Below are positions 54,859 through 64,000 of a DNA stretch of 64,000 nt, one piece after another. Numbering within the stretch: position 1 is the stretch's first letter; every line of letters starts with the position of its first letter. The position numbers were made by a program, and so were the translations under genes. Below the pieces are notes generated by a model that worked only from the letters and a program-made list of their open reading frames with translations, did no database searches and had not been told where the DNA came from. Location: the NCBI RefSeq assembly GCF_004025965.2, contig NZ_SAYU02000006.1, positions 26,978 to 90,977 of the forward strand, given 5' to 3'. Source of the DNA: Phycicoccus flavus (GTDB lineage Bacteria; Actinomycetota; Actinomycetes; Actinomycetales; Dermatophilaceae).

Positions 54859-55587
54859 GTGCCCGCCGACGCCCCGACGATCCTCGCCACCTCCGGCGGC
54901 TACCGCGAGGGCTCGCGCACCTGGCTCGAGTTCGGGCCGCTGGTCCACCACGCCGTCGACCTCTCCGGGGTGCACGGGCGCCGCCCGCGGGTCACCGTCC
55001 TCGGCACGGCGAGCGGCGACCAGCGCTGGTTCGCCGCCGAGGTCCACCAGGCCGGCGCCGTCGCCGGCTTCGACGTCACCGTCCTGGACCTGTTCTCGAT
55101 GCCGAGCGTCGAGGACGTCCCCACGCACCTGCGCGAGCAGGACGTCGTGTGGGTCGGCGGCGGCTCGGTGGCGAACCTGCTCGCCGTGTGGGCGGTCCAC
55201 GACGTCGGGACGGCGATGCGGGCCGCGTGGGAGGCCGGCGTCGTGCTGTCCGGGGTCTCGGCCGGCTCGATCTGCTGGTTCGTCGGCGGCACCACCGACT
55301 CCTTCGGCCCTCGGCTGCGGGCCGTGACCAACGGCCTGGCCCTCCTGCCCTACGGCAACGGCGTCCACCACGACTCCGAGCCCGGCCGCCGCCCGCTCGT
55401 CCGCGCTCTCGTCGCCGACGGCACCCTGCCCACGACGCACTGCACCGACGACGGCGCCGGACTCGTCTACCGCGGCACCGAGCTCGTCGGGGCCGTCACC
55501 GAGCGCCCCGGCGCCGGTGCCTACGTCGTCACCCGCGAGGGCGAGGACGTCGTGGAGGAACGGCTCGACGTCGCCCTCCTGCCCTGA
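54859..55587 (+). CDS. Peptidase S51 (alpha-aspartyl dipeptidase/cyanophycinase-like)
   Basis: 242 residues. The nucleophile elbow is SGVSAGSICWF, with catalytic Ser, and His appears in GVHHDSEPGRR; WVGGGSVANLLAVW is a typical S51 block. Cytosolic cleavage of Asp-X or Gly-X dipeptides is usual; substrate unknown. Start GTG with TAGCGT ending 6 nt upstream. Confidence 0.85.
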   Translation: MPADAPTILATSGGYREGSRTWLEFGPLVHHAVDLSGVHGRRPRVTVLGTASGDQRWFAAEVHQAGAVAGFDVTVLDLFSMPSVEDVPTHLREQDVVWVGGGSVANLLAVWAVHDVGTAMRAAWEAGVVLSGVSAGSICWFVGGTTDSFGPRLRAVTNGLALLPYGNGVHHDSEPGRRPLVRALVADGTLPTTHCTDDGAGLVYRGTELVGAVTERPGAGAYVVTREGEDVVEERLDVALLP

Positions 55588-55617
55588 GCCCGCGGGCGCT
55601 CCCCTAGGGTCGGCGGG

Positions 55618-56808
55618 ATGACGACCACCGCGCTCGTGCTCGACGCCGGCGGCGCCCGCTCGGGCTACCAGGTCGGTGTCCTCCAGGTCCTCCTGCCCGC
55701 CCTGGACGACCTCGGTGCCCGGCCGCGCGTCCTCGTCGGGAGCAGCGCCGGCGGGCTCATCGCCGCGGCCGTCGCCGCCACGGCCCGGCGCACCGTCGCG
55801 GACCAGGTCGAGGCGCTGGGCACCCTGCTCGGCCATGGGACGAAGCCGCGGGTCATGCGCCCGCTGTGGCGGCAGCTGCCGGAGATGGCGCTGCGCTACG
55901 CCTCCGAGACCGTCGGCTGGTCCGGCTTCCGCCTCCGCGGGATCATCGACACCGGTCCGCTGGCCGCGACCCTGCGCGAGCACGTCGACTGGGGGGCGCT
56001 GCACGACAACCTCGCCGACGGCACCGCGGTCGACACCCTCGCGGTCACGGCGTCGTCGGTGCGCACCGGACGGGTCGTCCTCTTCACCGAGGGCGGGCGG
56101 CCCCTGCCCGACCTGCCCGCCGACCGGCACCGCCACTACGTGCGGACCCGGCTCACCACCGACCACCTCATGGCCTCGGCCGCGGTGCCCGTGCTCTTCC
56201 CGTCGGTGCACGTGACCGAGCCCGCGGCGGCGGCCGACTGGTACGTCGACGGCGCGACGCGCAGGCGCACCCCGCTCGCCCCGGCGCTGGACCTCGGCGC
56301 GGATCGGGTCGTCGCCGTCGGCACCGGCCGGCGCGAGGCGCCGGAGTCCGCCCCCCGCGACGACGGCCGCGACGTCGACCTGGCCGACAGCGCGGCGACT
56401 CTGCTCGGCGCCGTCATGGACGACCCGCTGCGGCACGACCTGCGCCGGCTCCGCGAGACGAACGTGCTGGCCGGCGACCGCGGCCTCGCCACCGCCCTGG
56501 CCCGGGCCGGCGGCAGTGACCGGCCGCTGCGGGAGGTGCCGTACGTCGGCATCGCCCCGCGCGACGGCGACGCGTTGGCGGCCGCCGCGCTCGACACCTT
56601 CCGGCGCAACCACGGCTCCCTGCGCGCCACCCTGCGTGACCCGGACCTGCAGATCGTGCACCGGATCCTCGGCAGCGACAGCCCGCTCCAGGGCGAGCTG
56701 CTCAGCTACCTGATGTTCGACCCGGACTTCTCCGCCGTCGCCGCCGACCTCGGCCGCAAGGACGCCCGCGCCTGGCTGCGCGAGCACCCCGGGGTGTTCG
56801 TCACCTGA
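55618..56808 (+). CDS. Patatin-like phospholipase
   Basis: 396 residues. The oxyanion block DAGGARSGYQVGVLQ, nucleophile VGSSAGGLIAAA and the catalytic Asp in WYVDGATRRRTPLAPALDLG form the Ser-Asp dyad of patatin proteins. No signal peptide. May remodel membrane lipids; the substrate is not deducible. The ATG has TAGGGT ending 7 nt upstream. The last 8 bp overlap the convergent MMPL gene. Confidence 0.9.
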   Translation: MTTTALVLDAGGARSGYQVGVLQVLLPALDDLGARPRVLVGSSAGGLIAAAVAATARRTVADQVEALGTLLGHGTKPRVMRPLWRQLPEMALRYASETVGWSGFRLRGIIDTGPLAATLREHVDWGALHDNLADGTAVDTLAVTASSVRTGRVVLFTEGGRPLPDLPADRHRHYVRTRLTTDHLMASAAVPVLFPSVHVTEPAAAADWYVDGATRRRTPLAPALDLGADRVVAVGTGRREAPESAPRDDGRDVDLADSAATLLGAVMDDPLRHDLRRLRETNVLAGDRGLATALARAGGSDRPLREVPYVGIAPRDGDALAAAALDTFRRNHGSLRATLRDPDLQIVHRILGSDSPLQGELLSYLMFDPDFSAVAADLGRKDARAWLREHPGVFVT

Positions 56809-59155
56809 CGCCGTCGGCGCCCCCGGACCGGGACCCGGCCGCGTCGGCGTCGGCCGGGCCGTCGCCGGCCTGGGCGTCGTCGTCCGCGTCGGCGGTCGGC
56901 GCGCCCGGGACCACGTCGGGGTCGGGGTGGGTGCCGGCCGCGTGCCGACCGGGGCCGGAGGAGCCGCCGTCGGCGACGAGCCGCGCCGGCCACCAGACCC
57001 GGGAGCCGATGTCGTAGGCGGAGGCGGGCACGAGCAGCGACCGGACGACGAAGGTGTCGAGCAGGACGCCGAAGCCGACGATGAACGCGATCTGGACGAG
57101 GAAGACCAGCGGCAGCACCGACAGGGCGGAGAAGGTGGCCGCGAGGACGATGCCCGCGCTCGTGATGACGCCGCCGGTGACGGCCAGCCCGGCGAGGATC
57201 CCCGGACGGGTGCCCTTGCGCACCGACTCCTCGCGGACCCGGGTCATGAGGAAGATCGAGTAGTCGATGCCCAGCGCCACGAGGAAGACGAAGCCGTACA
57301 GCGGGATCGAGGGGTCCCCGCCGGAGAAGCCGAAGACGTGGTCGAAGACGAGCGCGGAGATGCCGATGGTCGCGCCGAAGGACACGACGTTGGCGACGAC
57401 GAGCAGCAGCGGCGCCACGAGGGAGCGCAGGAGCAGGGCCAGGACGAGGAAGATGACGACCAGGATCGTCGGCACGATGACCGTGAGGTCGCGGCCGCTG
57501 GCGTCCAGCGCGTCGAGGTTGGTCGCGGCGTTCCCGCCGACGAGCGCGTCGGGGCTCACCGCGTCGAGGTCGGCCCGCAGCCGGCGCACGGTGTCCTCGG
57601 CGCCGGCGCTGTCCGAGGCGTCCGTGGTCGTCGCCTGGACGAGCACGTCGCCGTCGACGACCTTGGGCGGCTGCGGCTCCTGGCCCGGCTGCGGCGGCGT
57701 CGTCCCGAGGTAGGCGCCGTCGATGCCAGGGTCGTCCTGGACGACCCGCAGCGCGGCGTCGGCGTCCGCCTCCGGCACGACGACCTGCAGCGGCGTGGCG
57801 GACCCGGCCGGGAAGTGCTCGCCGATGACCTGCTGCGCGGTCACCGAGTCGACCTCGGTGAGGAAGGTCTCCTCGATCGTCGCGCCGTCGGCCTTGAAGG
57901 TCGGGACGAACGCGGCCGCCGCGAGGAGGACGACGAGCGTCGACACCCACGTCCGCCGCGGGTGCCGGCCGACGAGCCCGGCCACCCGGCCCCAGAGCGA
58001 GCGGGTGCCGACCTTGTCCTCGGCGTGCTCGTGGTCGATCTTGGGGCGGAACGGCCAGAAGGACACCCGGCCGAAGAGGAGGAGGACGGCCGGCAGGAAG
58101 GTCAGGGACGCGAGCAGCGCGCCGGCGATGCCGAGGGCGCCCACCGGCCCGAGCCCGGAGGTGCTGCGCAGCTCGGCGAGCAGGAGGCACAGCAGGCCGA
58201 GGATGACGGTGGCCGCCGACGCCACGACCGGCTCGACCGAGCCCCGCCAGGCGCGCTTCAGCGCGGACCACGAGTTCACGTCGTCGTGCAGCGCCTCCTT
58301 GAAGCGGCTGACGAGCAGCAGGGCGTAGTCCGTCGCCGCGCCGACGACGAGGATGAAGAGGATGCCCTGGGACTGCCCGGACAGGGTGATGACGTCGTTC
58401 TTCGCCAGCTGGTAGACGACGAGCGAGGCGGCCGACAGCCCGAGGACGGCGCTGACCAGCACGGCGATCGGCAGCACCGGGCTGCGGTAGACGACGAGGA
58501 GGATGACGAGGACGACGAGCAGCGCGACGCCGAGGAGGATGCCGTCGATCCCGGCGAACGCGGACGAGAAGTCGGCGATGAGGCCGCCGGGGCCGCCGAC
58601 GTAGGCCGTGAGGCCCGCGGGCGTCAGCACCTTCTCCGCCTCGTCGCGCAGGACCGTGGCGCCCTCGGCGAGCGGGGTGGTCTCCCCCGCCGCCTCCGAG
58701 GCCCGGGGGCCGTCGAGCGGCACGGCCAGCAGCACCGCCTCGCCGTCCTGCGAGGGGATCGGCGTGATCGGGGTGCCGCTCACGAGGTAGTCGCCGAGCG
58801 TCTCCTCCCCCTCGATCTTCGGTAGTGCCAGGCCGGGCAGGTCGGCGGCGTACTCCTGCACGGCCTGGACGTCGGCCTCGTCGAGGCTGCCGCCGCCGGT
58901 CCTCTCGACGACGACGAGGTAGGGCAGCTCGTCGCTGTCGCTCAGCTGCGCGACGGCCTCGGAGACCCTCGTCGACTCCGCGTTCTTGGGCAGGAACGAG
59001 GCGTTGTCGTTGTCCTGGACGCCGGAGAGGCGGCCCTGGGCCATGCCGCCGAGGGCCCCGACGACGAGCCACACGAGGATCACCACCACCGCGGCGGCGA
59101 GGACGGGTCGGGGACGCCGGGCCGGGTTCGCCGGTCGCTCGGGCTGCTCGCTCAT
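56801..59155 (-). CDS. MMPL-family membrane transporter
   Basis: 784 residues with the RND-like layout of MMPL proteins: an N-terminal helix, a periplasmic-side domain, five helices, a cytoplasmic linker ([18 protein letters not shown]), then the repeat of the second half. The conserved [16 protein letters not shown] and [17 protein letters not shown] segments contain the Asp-Tyr proton-relay pairs. Such transporters export lipids or small molecules; the substrate is unknown. The ATG at 59155 has TAGGCT ending 6 nt upstream. Confidence 0.92.
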   Translation of the reverse strand: MSEQPERPANPARRPRPVLAAAVVVILVWLVVGALGGMAQGRLSGVQDNDNASFLPKNAESTRVSEAVAQLSDSDELPYLVVVERTGGGSLDEADVQAVQEYAADLPGLALPKIEGEETLGDYLVSGTPITPIPSQDGEAVLLAVPLDGPRASEAAGETTPLAEGATVLRDEAEKVLTPAGLTAYVGGPGGLIADFSSAFAGIDGILLGVALLVVLVILLVVYRSPVLPIAVLVSAVLGLSAASLVVYQLAKNDVITLSGQSQGILFILVVGAATDYALLLVSRFKEALHDDVNSWSALKRAWRGSVEPVVASAATVILGLLCLLLAELRSTSGLGPVGALGIAGALLASLTFLPAVLLLFGRVSFWPFRPKIDHEHAEDKVGTRSLWGRVAGLVGRHPRRTWVSTLVVLLAAAAFVPTFKADGATIEETFLTEVDSVTAQQVIGEHFPAGSATPLQVVVPEADADAALRVVQDDPGIDGAYLGTTPPQPGQEPQPPKVVDGDVLVQATTTDASDSAGAEDTVRRLRADLDAVSPDALVGGNAATNLDALDASGRDLTVIVPTILVVIFLVLALLLRSLVAPLLLVVANVVSFGATIGISALVFDHVFGFSGGDPSIPLYGFVFLVALGIDYSIFLMTRVREESVRKGTRPGILAGLAVTGGVITSAGIVLAATFSALSVLPLVFLVQIAFIVGFGVLLDTFVVRSLLVPASAYDIGSRVWWPARLVADGGSSGPGRHAAGTHPDPDVVPGAPTADADDDAQAGDGPADADAAGSRSGGADGVR

Positions 59156-59161
59156 GGACGA

Positions 59162-59222
59162 AGCCTAAGAGAAGGCTGAGGGCCGGCGCCGCGGGGTCGG
59201 ACATCCCGCCGCGGCGTACCGT
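59162..59222. promoter_or_regulatory. Divergent leaderless-type promoters of the MMPL gene and lipB
   Basis: Minus strand TAGGCT (59162-59167), 6 nt before the ATG at 59155. Plus strand TACCGT (59217-59222), 7 nt before the lipB ATG; AAGGA inside that gap could also act as a weak ribosome site. Confidence 0.45.
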
Positions 59223-59229
59223 TAAGGAC

Positions 59230-59868
59230 ATGCGCTTCGTGCACCTCGGCTACGCCCCGGACCTCGTCGACTACGAGGAGGCGTGGGCCACCCAGCGAGA
59301 GGTCCACGCCCAGGTCGTCGACGGCTCCCTCGGCGACACGACGCTGCTGCTCGAGCACGCGCCGGTCTACACGGCGGGCAAGCGGACCGAGCCGCACGAG
59401 CGCCCGGTCGACGGCACCCCGGTCGTCGACGTCGACCGCGGGGGCAAGATCACCTGGCACGGGCCGGGGCAGCTCGTCGGCTACCCGATCGTCCGGCTGC
59501 CGGAGGTGCCGATCGACGTCGTCGCGCACGTCCGGCGGCTCGAGGAGGCGATGATCCGGGTGGGCCGCGAGTTCGGCGTCGAGACCGTCCGGGTCGAGGG
59601 GCGCTCCGGGGTGTGGGTGCTCGCCGACGACCGCGGTCCGGACCGCAAGCTCGGAGCCATCGGGGTGCGGGTGAGCAGGCGGGTGACGATGCACGGCTTC
59701 GCGCTCAACTGCGACGCGCACCTGTCCTGGGCCGACGCCATCATCCCCTGCGGGATCAGCGACGCCGGGGTGTCCTCGCTCACCGCCGAGGCCGGTCGCC
59801 GGGTCACCGTCCAGGACGTGCTCCCCTACGCCGAGAAGCACCTGGCCGACGTCCTCGACCGCGCCTGA
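59230..59868 (+). CDS. lipB: Octanoyltransferase
   Basis: 212 residues. Transfers octanoyl from acyl carrier protein to lipoyl domains. Catalytic Lys140 in [18 protein letters not shown] and Cys174 in [13 protein letters not shown] form the known dyad; [17 protein letters not shown] is the substrate loop. The ATG at 59230 has TACCGT ending 7 nt upstream. lipA follows after 50 bp. Confidence 0.96.
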   Translation: MRFVHLGYAPDLVDYEEAWATQREVHAQVVDGSLGDTTLLLEHAPVYTAGKRTEPHERPVDGTPVVDVDRGGKITWHGPGQLVGYPIVRLPEVPIDVVAHVRRLEEAMIRVGREFGVETVRVEGRSGVWVLADDRGPDRKLGAIGVRVSRRVTMHGFALNCDAHLSWADAIIPCGISDAGVSSLTAEAGRRVTVQDVLPYAEKHLADVLDRA

Positions 59869-59918
59869 CCACCCCCGCCGCCGGGACCGGTGTCGCACCC
59901 CCGGCGTACGCTGGACGC

Positions 59919-60944
59919 GTGACTGTCGCACCCGAGGGACGCCGCATGCTGCGGGTCGAGGCGCGCAACGCCGAGACCCCGATCGAGCGCAAGCCCGAGT
60001 GGATCCGCACCACCGCGCGGATGGGCCCGGAGTACTCCGCCATCCACTCGATGGTCAAGGGCCAGGGCCTGCACACCGTGTGCCAGGAGGCCGGCTGTCC
60101 GAACATCTTCGAGTGCTGGGAGGACCGCGAGGCCACCTTCCTCATCGGCGGTGACACCTGCACCCGGCGCTGCGACTTCTGCGACATCGCCACCGGCCGG
60201 CCCCAGCCGCTGGACCTCGAGGAGCCGCGCAAGGTCGCCGAGTCGGTCCGCACCATGGGCCTGCGCTACGCCACGGTCACCGGCGTCGCGCGCGACGACC
60301 GGCCCGACGGGGCCGCCGGCCTCTACGCCGACACCATCCGCCAGATCCACGCCCTCAACCCGAACACCGGAGTCGAGATCCTCCCGCCCGACTTCGGCGC
60401 CAAGCCGGAGCTCGTCTCGCAGGTCTTCGACGCCCGCCCCGAGGTCTTCGCCCACAACCTCGAGACCGTGCCGCGCATCTTCCGCCGCATCCGCCCGGCC
60501 TTCACGTACGAGAAGTCGCTCGCGGTCCTGTCGATGGCGCGCGAGGCCGGTCTCGTCACGAAGTCCAACCTCATCCTCGGCATGGGCGAGGAGGACCACG
60601 AGGTCGAGGAGGCCATCCGCGACCTGCACGACGCCGGCTGCGACATCCTCACCATCACCCAGTACCTGCGCCCCTCGCCGATGCACCACCCGATCGACCG
60701 GTGGGTCAAGCCCGAGGAGTTCGTGCACTGGAGCGAGGTCGCCGAGGACGTCGGTTTCAAGGGCGTCATGGCCGGCCCGCTCGTCCGCTCGTCCTACCGC
60801 GCCGGCCGGCTCTGGGCGACGGCGATGGCCCGCTGGGGCCGTCCGGTGCCCGAGCACCTGGCGCACCTCGCGCAGGCCGCCTCCGACCCGGCCCGCCAGG
60901 AGGCGTCCACGTTGGTGGCGAAGGCCCGCGGCGCCGTATCCTGA
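59919..60944 (+). CDS. lipA: Lipoyl synthase
   Basis: 341 residues, radical SAM enzyme inserting two sulfurs into octanoyl groups. Auxiliary cluster cysteines in [13 protein letters not shown], radical SAM motif [10 protein letters not shown], and the C-terminal RSSYRAG. The GTG at 59919 has TACGCT ending 6 nt upstream, so it may have its own start as well as read-through from lipB. The product modifies SucB and, elsewhere, GcvH. Confidence 0.96.
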   Translation: MTVAPEGRRMLRVEARNAETPIERKPEWIRTTARMGPEYSAIHSMVKGQGLHTVCQEAGCPNIFECWEDREATFLIGGDTCTRRCDFCDIATGRPQPLDLEEPRKVAESVRTMGLRYATVTGVARDDRPDGAAGLYADTIRQIHALNPNTGVEILPPDFGAKPELVSQVFDARPEVFAHNLETVPRIFRRIRPAFTYEKSLAVLSMAREAGLVTKSNLILGMGEEDHEVEEAIRDLHDAGCDILTITQYLRPSPMHHPIDRWVKPEEFVHWSEVAEDVGFKGVMAGPLVRSSYRAGRLWATAMARWGRPVPEHLAHLAQAASDPARQEASTLVAKARGAVS

Positions 60945-61002
60945 GGCCCCGCCTGCGCCGCCCGTCCCGGCGGCACGCCCCCGACGAGGAGCCCCGACCC
61001 CC

Positions 61003-61728
61003 GTGTCCGAGAAGCCCGAGAAGAAGACCGGCCGCATCGCCGAGATCCGGCAGGCCTACACCGCGCTGAAGTCGCTGGACCCGAAGCTCGGGCACTGGAT
61101 GCTCGGCGCGGCCCTGCTCGTCGCGGCGGTCCTGATCGGCGGTGGCTTCCTCCTCGGCGGGTTCTGGCGCTGGTACGGCATCCTCGTCGCCATCCCGGCC
61201 GCGGCGCTGGCCGCCGTCATCGTCATGAACCGGCGGGGCAACACGGCGATGTACGGGGCGCTCGACGGCAAGGTCGGCGCCACCGGCGCCGCGCTCACCG
61301 GGCTCGGCAAGCGCGGCTGGTACGCGAACCAGGAGCCGGTCGCCATGGAGGGCGCCCGCGGCACCCGCGCCCAGGACCTCCAGGGCGCGGCCATGGTCTT
61401 CCGCGCCCTCGGCCGGCCCGGGGTCGTCCTCATCGGCGAGGGCCCGTCGGGCAGGGTCGCGAAGATGCTCAAGCAGGAGGAGAAGAAGGTCGCCCGCGTC
61501 GCCCCCGGCGTCCCGGTGCACCTGTGGACCGTCGGCGACGGCGAGGACCAGGTCCCGATCCGCAAGGTGTCCTCGAAGCTCACCCGGATGAAGCCGGTGC
61601 TCTCCAAGGCCGAGGTGTCGGTCGTCAACAAGCGGCTCACCTCCCTCGGCGGGCTCAAGCCCCCGATCCCCAAGGGCGTCGACCCGACGAAGGTCCGGAT
61701 GGACCGCAAGGCGATGCGCGGCCGCTGA
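61003..61728 (+). CDS. DUF4191 membrane protein
   Basis: 241 residues. Two closely spaced helices near the N-terminus (MLGAALLVAAVLIGGGFLLGG and ILVAIPAAALAAVIV) and a basic cytoplasmic C-terminal domain with GRVAKMLKQEEKKVARV and a Lys-rich tail. Function unknown; same place as Rv2219. The GTG has GACGAGGAG upstream. Confidence 0.88.
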   Translation: MSEKPEKKTGRIAEIRQAYTALKSLDPKLGHWMLGAALLVAAVLIGGGFLLGGFWRWYGILVAIPAAALAAVIVMNRRGNTAMYGALDGKVGATGAALTGLGKRGWYANQEPVAMEGARGTRAQDLQGAAMVFRALGRPGVVLIGEGPSGRVAKMLKQEEKKVARVAPGVPVHLWTVGDGEDQVPIRKVSSKLTRMKPVLSKAEVSVVNKRLTSLGGLKPPIPKGVDPTKVRMDRKAMRGR

Positions 61729-61751
61729 CGCCCTCCCCGGACCCCGACCCG

Positions 61752-61767
61752 GTCGCGACATCGCGAC
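61752..61767. terminator. Short hairpin between convergent DUF4191 and RDD genes
   Basis: GTCGCG/CGCGAC stem of 6 bp with a 4-nt loop in a 60-bp gap, enclosed by GACCCCG and its complement about 20 bp away. Weak candidate for a two-way terminator. Confidence 0.3.
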
Positions 61768-61788
61768 GGTCGTCGTCGGCGGCCGGGG

Positions 61789-62283
61789 TCAGTCGTCGTC
61801 GCGCGCCACGGCCTTGGGGCGCACGATCCGCGTGCCGGCGACGTAGTCGTGCAGGAGCCGGCCGTCACCGGCGCGCACGAGCCCCGGCAGGAACAGGCAG
61901 GCCAGGGCGGTGCGGACCAGGACCTGGAGGGCGAAGAGCCCCGGGCGGACCTGCCAGACCTGGAGGCCGAGGAGCCGGTGGCCGAGGGTCGACCCGGTGA
62001 GCGCGACGAGCGCGGAGCTGGCGACGAAGAACACCCCGACGGCCGCCCACGAGCTCTCGGGGACGCCGAGCAGCATCGCCGGCTCCTCCCCCGGGCGCAG
62101 GACGAGGTCGTAGGGCAGGACGAGGAAGGTCACCGTCACCGCCAGCGCCCAGTCGACGAGGAAGGCGAGCAGCCGCCGCCAGAGCTCGGGGTCGAGCGCC
62201 TCGGCCGAGGCCGCCGGCGCGCGGTCGGTGGCGCTCATCGCGTCGGGGACGGGCTCGTCGGCGTCGGGCGTCGCGGGGCTCAC
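61789..62283 (-). CDS. RDD family membrane protein
   Basis: 164 residues. The RDD signature appears as [19 protein letters not shown], with three helices and the [16 protein letters not shown] loop. Role unknown; commonly placed beside DUF4191 and glnA (Rv2219A position). GTG at 62283 with TACCCT ending 7 nt upstream. Confidence 0.85.
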   Translation of the reverse strand: MSPATPDADEPVPDAMSATDRAPAASAEALDPELWRRLLAFLVDWALAVTVTFLVLPYDLVLRPGEEPAMLLGVPESSWAAVGVFFVASSALVALTGSTLGHRLLGLQVWQVRPGLFALQVLVRTALACLFLPGLVRAGDGRLLHDYVAGTRIVRPKAVARDDD

Positions 62284-62405
62284 GGCATCCAGGGTATGGA
62301 CCCGGCGCGGGTCGTCCGGCGAGCCCCCCGAGGCCGCGCAGGCGACGTCTCATCCGGGGTCCACGTTTCGGGCGCGTCGTCCCACCCGTTGATACGGTGG
62401 TCGGC

Positions 62406-62443
62406 GTTACACCGTCGAAACATGCGGGTGACGGTCCCGACAC
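62406..62443 (+). promoter_or_regulatory. GlnR-like operator upstream of glnA
   Basis: Four pentamers at exact 6-nt spacings: GTTAC (62406-62410), GAAAC (62417-62421), GTGAC (62428-62432) and GACAC (62439-62443). This fits the actinobacterial GlnR box gTnAc-n6-GaAAc repeated twice, with one change in the last pentamer. A TACGGT -10 candidate lies just upstream (62393-62398). Confidence 0.65.
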
Positions 62444-62506
62444 CACCCCGCCCTACGTTCGTCGGCAACGCCACCAGGGCTGGCTCATGGCCCCATGCAC
62501 CGAACC

Positions 62507-62512
62507 AGGAGG
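62507..62512 (+). promoter_or_regulatory. Ribosome binding site deciding the glnA TTG start
   Basis: AGGAGG at 62507-62512, 7 nt before the TTG at 62520. It is the only strong Shine-Dalgarno sequence near a start matching the family N-terminus. Confidence 0.75.
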
Positions 62513-62519
62513 TTCAGCA

Positions 62520-63944
62520 TTGTTCAGCTCCGCTGACGAGGTCCTCGCGTACATCGAGAAAGAGGACGTGAAGTTCGTCGACATCCGGTTCTGCGACCTG
62601 CCGGGCATCATGCAGCACTTCAACGTGCCCGCCGAGACGGTCGACAAGGACTTCTTCACCAACGGTCAGATGTTCGACGGGTCCTCGATCCGCGGCTTCC
62701 AGGCCATTCACGAGTCCGACATGAAGCTCATCCCGGACCCGACGACGGCCTACGTCGACCCGTTCCGGGCCGAGAAGACGCTGATCATGAACTTCAGCAT
62801 CGTCGACCCGTTCACGGGTGAGGCCTACAGCCGCGACCCGCGCAACATCGCGGCCAAGGCCGAGGCGTACCTCAAGACCACCGGGATCGCCGACACGGCG
62901 TTCTTCGGCGCCGAGGCGGAGTTCTACGTCTTCGACGACGTGCGCTTCGAGACCAAGCAGAGCGCCAGCTACTACTTCATCGACTCCGTCGAGGCCGCGT
63001 GGAACACCGGTCGCGCGGAGGAGGGCGGCAACCGCGGGTACAAGACGCGGTACAAGGGCGGGTACTTCCCCGTTCCGCCGGTCGACCACTTCGCCGACGC
63101 CCGCGACAAGATCTGCCTCAACCTCGCCAAGGTCGGCATCACCGTCGAGCGCAGCCACCACGAGGTCGGCACGGCGGGCCAGCAGGAGATCAACTACAAG
63201 TTCAACACCCTCCTGCTCTCCGGCGACGACATGATGAAGTTCAAGTACGTCGTGAAGAACACGGTCTGGGCGCTCGGCAAGACGGCGACGTTCATGCCGA
63301 AGCCGATCTTCGGCGACAACGGCTCGGGCATGCACACCCACCAGTCGCTGTGGAAGGACGGCGAGCCGCTCTTCTACGACGAGCGCGGCTACGGCGGCCT
63401 CTCGGACATCGCGCGCTGGTACATCGGCGGCCTCCTCACGCACGCCCCCGCGGTGCTCGCCTTCACGAACCCGACGATGAACAGCTACCACCGTCTCGTC
63501 CCGGGCTACGAGGCGCCGGTCAACCTCGTCTACTCGGCCCGCAACCGCTCCGCCTGTGTGCGCATCCCGATCACGGGGGACAGCCCGAAGGCCAAGCGCA
63601 TCGAGTTCCGCGTCCCGGACCCGTCGTCCAACCCGTACCTGTGCTTCGCGGCGCAGCTCATGGCCGGCCTCGACGGGATCAAGAACCGCATCGAGCCGCC
63701 GGAGCCCGTGGACAAGGACCTCTACGAGCTGCCGCCGGAGGAGCACGAGAACATCGGGCAGGTCCCGGCCTCGCTACCGGCCGTCCTCGACGCGCTCGAG
63801 GCCGACCACGAGTTCCTCCTCGAGGGCGACGTCTTCACCGAGGACCTCATCGCGGCCTGGATCGACTACAAGCGCACCAACGAGGTCGACCCGATCCGCT
63901 TCCGCCCGCACCCGCACGAGTTCGAGATGTACTTCGACATCTGA
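62520..63944 (+). CDS. glnA: Glutamine synthetase, type I
   Basis: 474 residues. Central nitrogen-assimilation enzyme, ATP-dependent amidation of glutamate. Motifs: [27 protein letters not shown], the ATP loop [27 protein letters not shown] and the adenylylation site Tyr402 in [10 protein letters not shown], so activity is probably controlled by GlnE. Start codon TTG with AGGAGG 7 nt upstream; the family N-terminus ([11 protein letters not shown]) begins there, whereas an upstream in-frame start would run through the GlnR-like operator. It corresponds to glnA1 (Rv2220) at the end of the conserved block. Confidence 0.95.
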   Translation: MFSSADEVLAYIEKEDVKFVDIRFCDLPGIMQHFNVPAETVDKDFFTNGQMFDGSSIRGFQAIHESDMKLIPDPTTAYVDPFRAEKTLIMNFSIVDPFTGEAYSRDPRNIAAKAEAYLKTTGIADTAFFGAEAEFYVFDDVRFETKQSASYYFIDSVEAAWNTGRAEEGGNRGYKTRYKGGYFPVPPVDHFADARDKICLNLAKVGITVERSHHEVGTAGQQEINYKFNTLLLSGDDMMKFKYVVKNTVWALGKTATFMPKPIFGDNGSGMHTHQSLWKDGEPLFYDERGYGGLSDIARWYIGGLLTHAPAVLAFTNPTMNSYHRLVPGYEAPVNLVYSARNRSACVRIPITGDSPKAKRIEFRVPDPSSNPYLCFAAQLMAGLDGIKNRIEPPEPVDKDLYELPPEEHENIGQVPASLPAVLDALEADHEFLLEGDVFTEDLIAAWIDYKRTNEVDPIRFRPHPHEFEMYFDI

Positions 63945-63961
63945 GCCGTCCGGTCACGGCC

Positions 63962-63997
63962 CGAGGGGCGCCTCCGCATCAGCGGGGGCGCCCCTCG
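63962..63997 (+). terminator. Hairpin terminator after glnA
   Basis: CGAGGGGCGCC (63962-63972) pairs with GGCGCCCCTCG (63987-63997), and the inner CCGC/GCGG pairs extend the stem to about 16 bp with a 4-nt loop. Begins 18 bp after the stop. Confidence 0.85.
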
Positions 63998-64000
63998 CGC

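Noticed and set aside
62397..62519. Longer glnA product starting upstream
   Set aside because: It would place the GlnR-like operator inside the coding region, lacks a ribosome site, and extends beyond the usual glutamine synthetase N-terminus.
1..64000. tRNA or rRNA genes
   Set aside because: No cloverleaf-like or rRNA-like sequence was recognised by eye on either strand; a covariance-model search would settle it.

Overview
The window is chromosomal DNA of a very GC-rich actinobacterium (no computed value; GC dominates every line). Several traits fit Actinobacteria: GTG starts are common, the respiratory chain uses the diheme QcrC/Rieske QcrA/QcrB type of bc1 complex with CtaF, and the gene order matches a conserved actinobacterial backbone. 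From memory, the core order runs parallel to Mycobacterium tuberculosis Rv2185c to Rv2220: SRPBCC protein, fadD, exonuclease/UvrC-like protein, trpD, ctaE-qcrCAB, ctaF/ctaC, adoK, iron-sulfur carrier, glxK, DUF3043, gcvT, pepA, E2 dehydrogenase subunit, TIGR01777, lipB, lipA, DUF4191, RDD, glnA. It also resembles the corresponding Streptomyces region. No mycolate-type genes are seen, and a Micrococcales origin (possibly Intrasporangiaceae-like) is a guess.

Layout. Positions 1-3347 hold the end of a ROK glucokinase gene, two small conserved genes and an acyl-CoA ligase. Positions 3340-8322 hold a membrane glycosyltransferase-like gene, a secreted metallopeptidase-like lipoprotein, a small Cys-rich protein and the DEDDh/GIY-YIG nuclease. 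Positions 8371-11069 carry a dienelactone hydrolase, an AsnC-type domain, trpD and a receiver-like protein. Positions 11217-15709 are the ctaE-qcrC-qcrA-qcrB operon, closed by two tandem hairpins. The rest of the terminal oxidase (ctaC-ctaD-ctaF) lies at 17729-20822 on the other strand, separated by a serine hydrolase and a minimal metallopeptidase. Positions 20912-29297 contain a degenerate cysteine desulfurase-like gene with a TusA protein, aat, adoK, an A-type Fe-S carrier, glycerate kinase, DinB, nadA and a frameshifted SulP transporter. Positions 29298-29756 are the only long non-genic stretch; it holds a 115-bp tandem repeat with palindromes and a G-rich tract. Positions 29757-35808 hold an Ecm4-type transferase, an M20 peptidase, DUF3043, gcvT and pepA.

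Positions 35834-48176 are the most cohesive accessory block. Eleven minus-strand genes, mostly overlapping by 4 bp, encode a route from guanine to oxalurate and glycine: guanine deaminase, two xanthine dehydrogenase subunits, uricase, HIU hydrolase, OHCU decarboxylase, allantoinase, allantoate amidohydrolase and ureidoglycine-glyoxylate aminotransferase. It also includes an amidase fused to an AtzH/HpxZ-like domain and a formamidase/acetamidase. The block sits between pepA and lpd, which are close together in related genomes. Positions 48217-64000 return to the backbone: lpd, sucB-type E2, TIGR01777, then an inserted kinase/S51 peptidase/patatin/MMPL group, then lipB-lipA-DUF4191-RDD-glnA. glnA has a TTG start and a GlnR-like operator upstream.

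A global pattern cuts across the window: at 24 starts a TANNNT-like hexamer (one is CATAAT) ends 6-8 nt before the ATG or GTG with no Shine-Dalgarno sequence between. This suggests widespread leaderless transcription.
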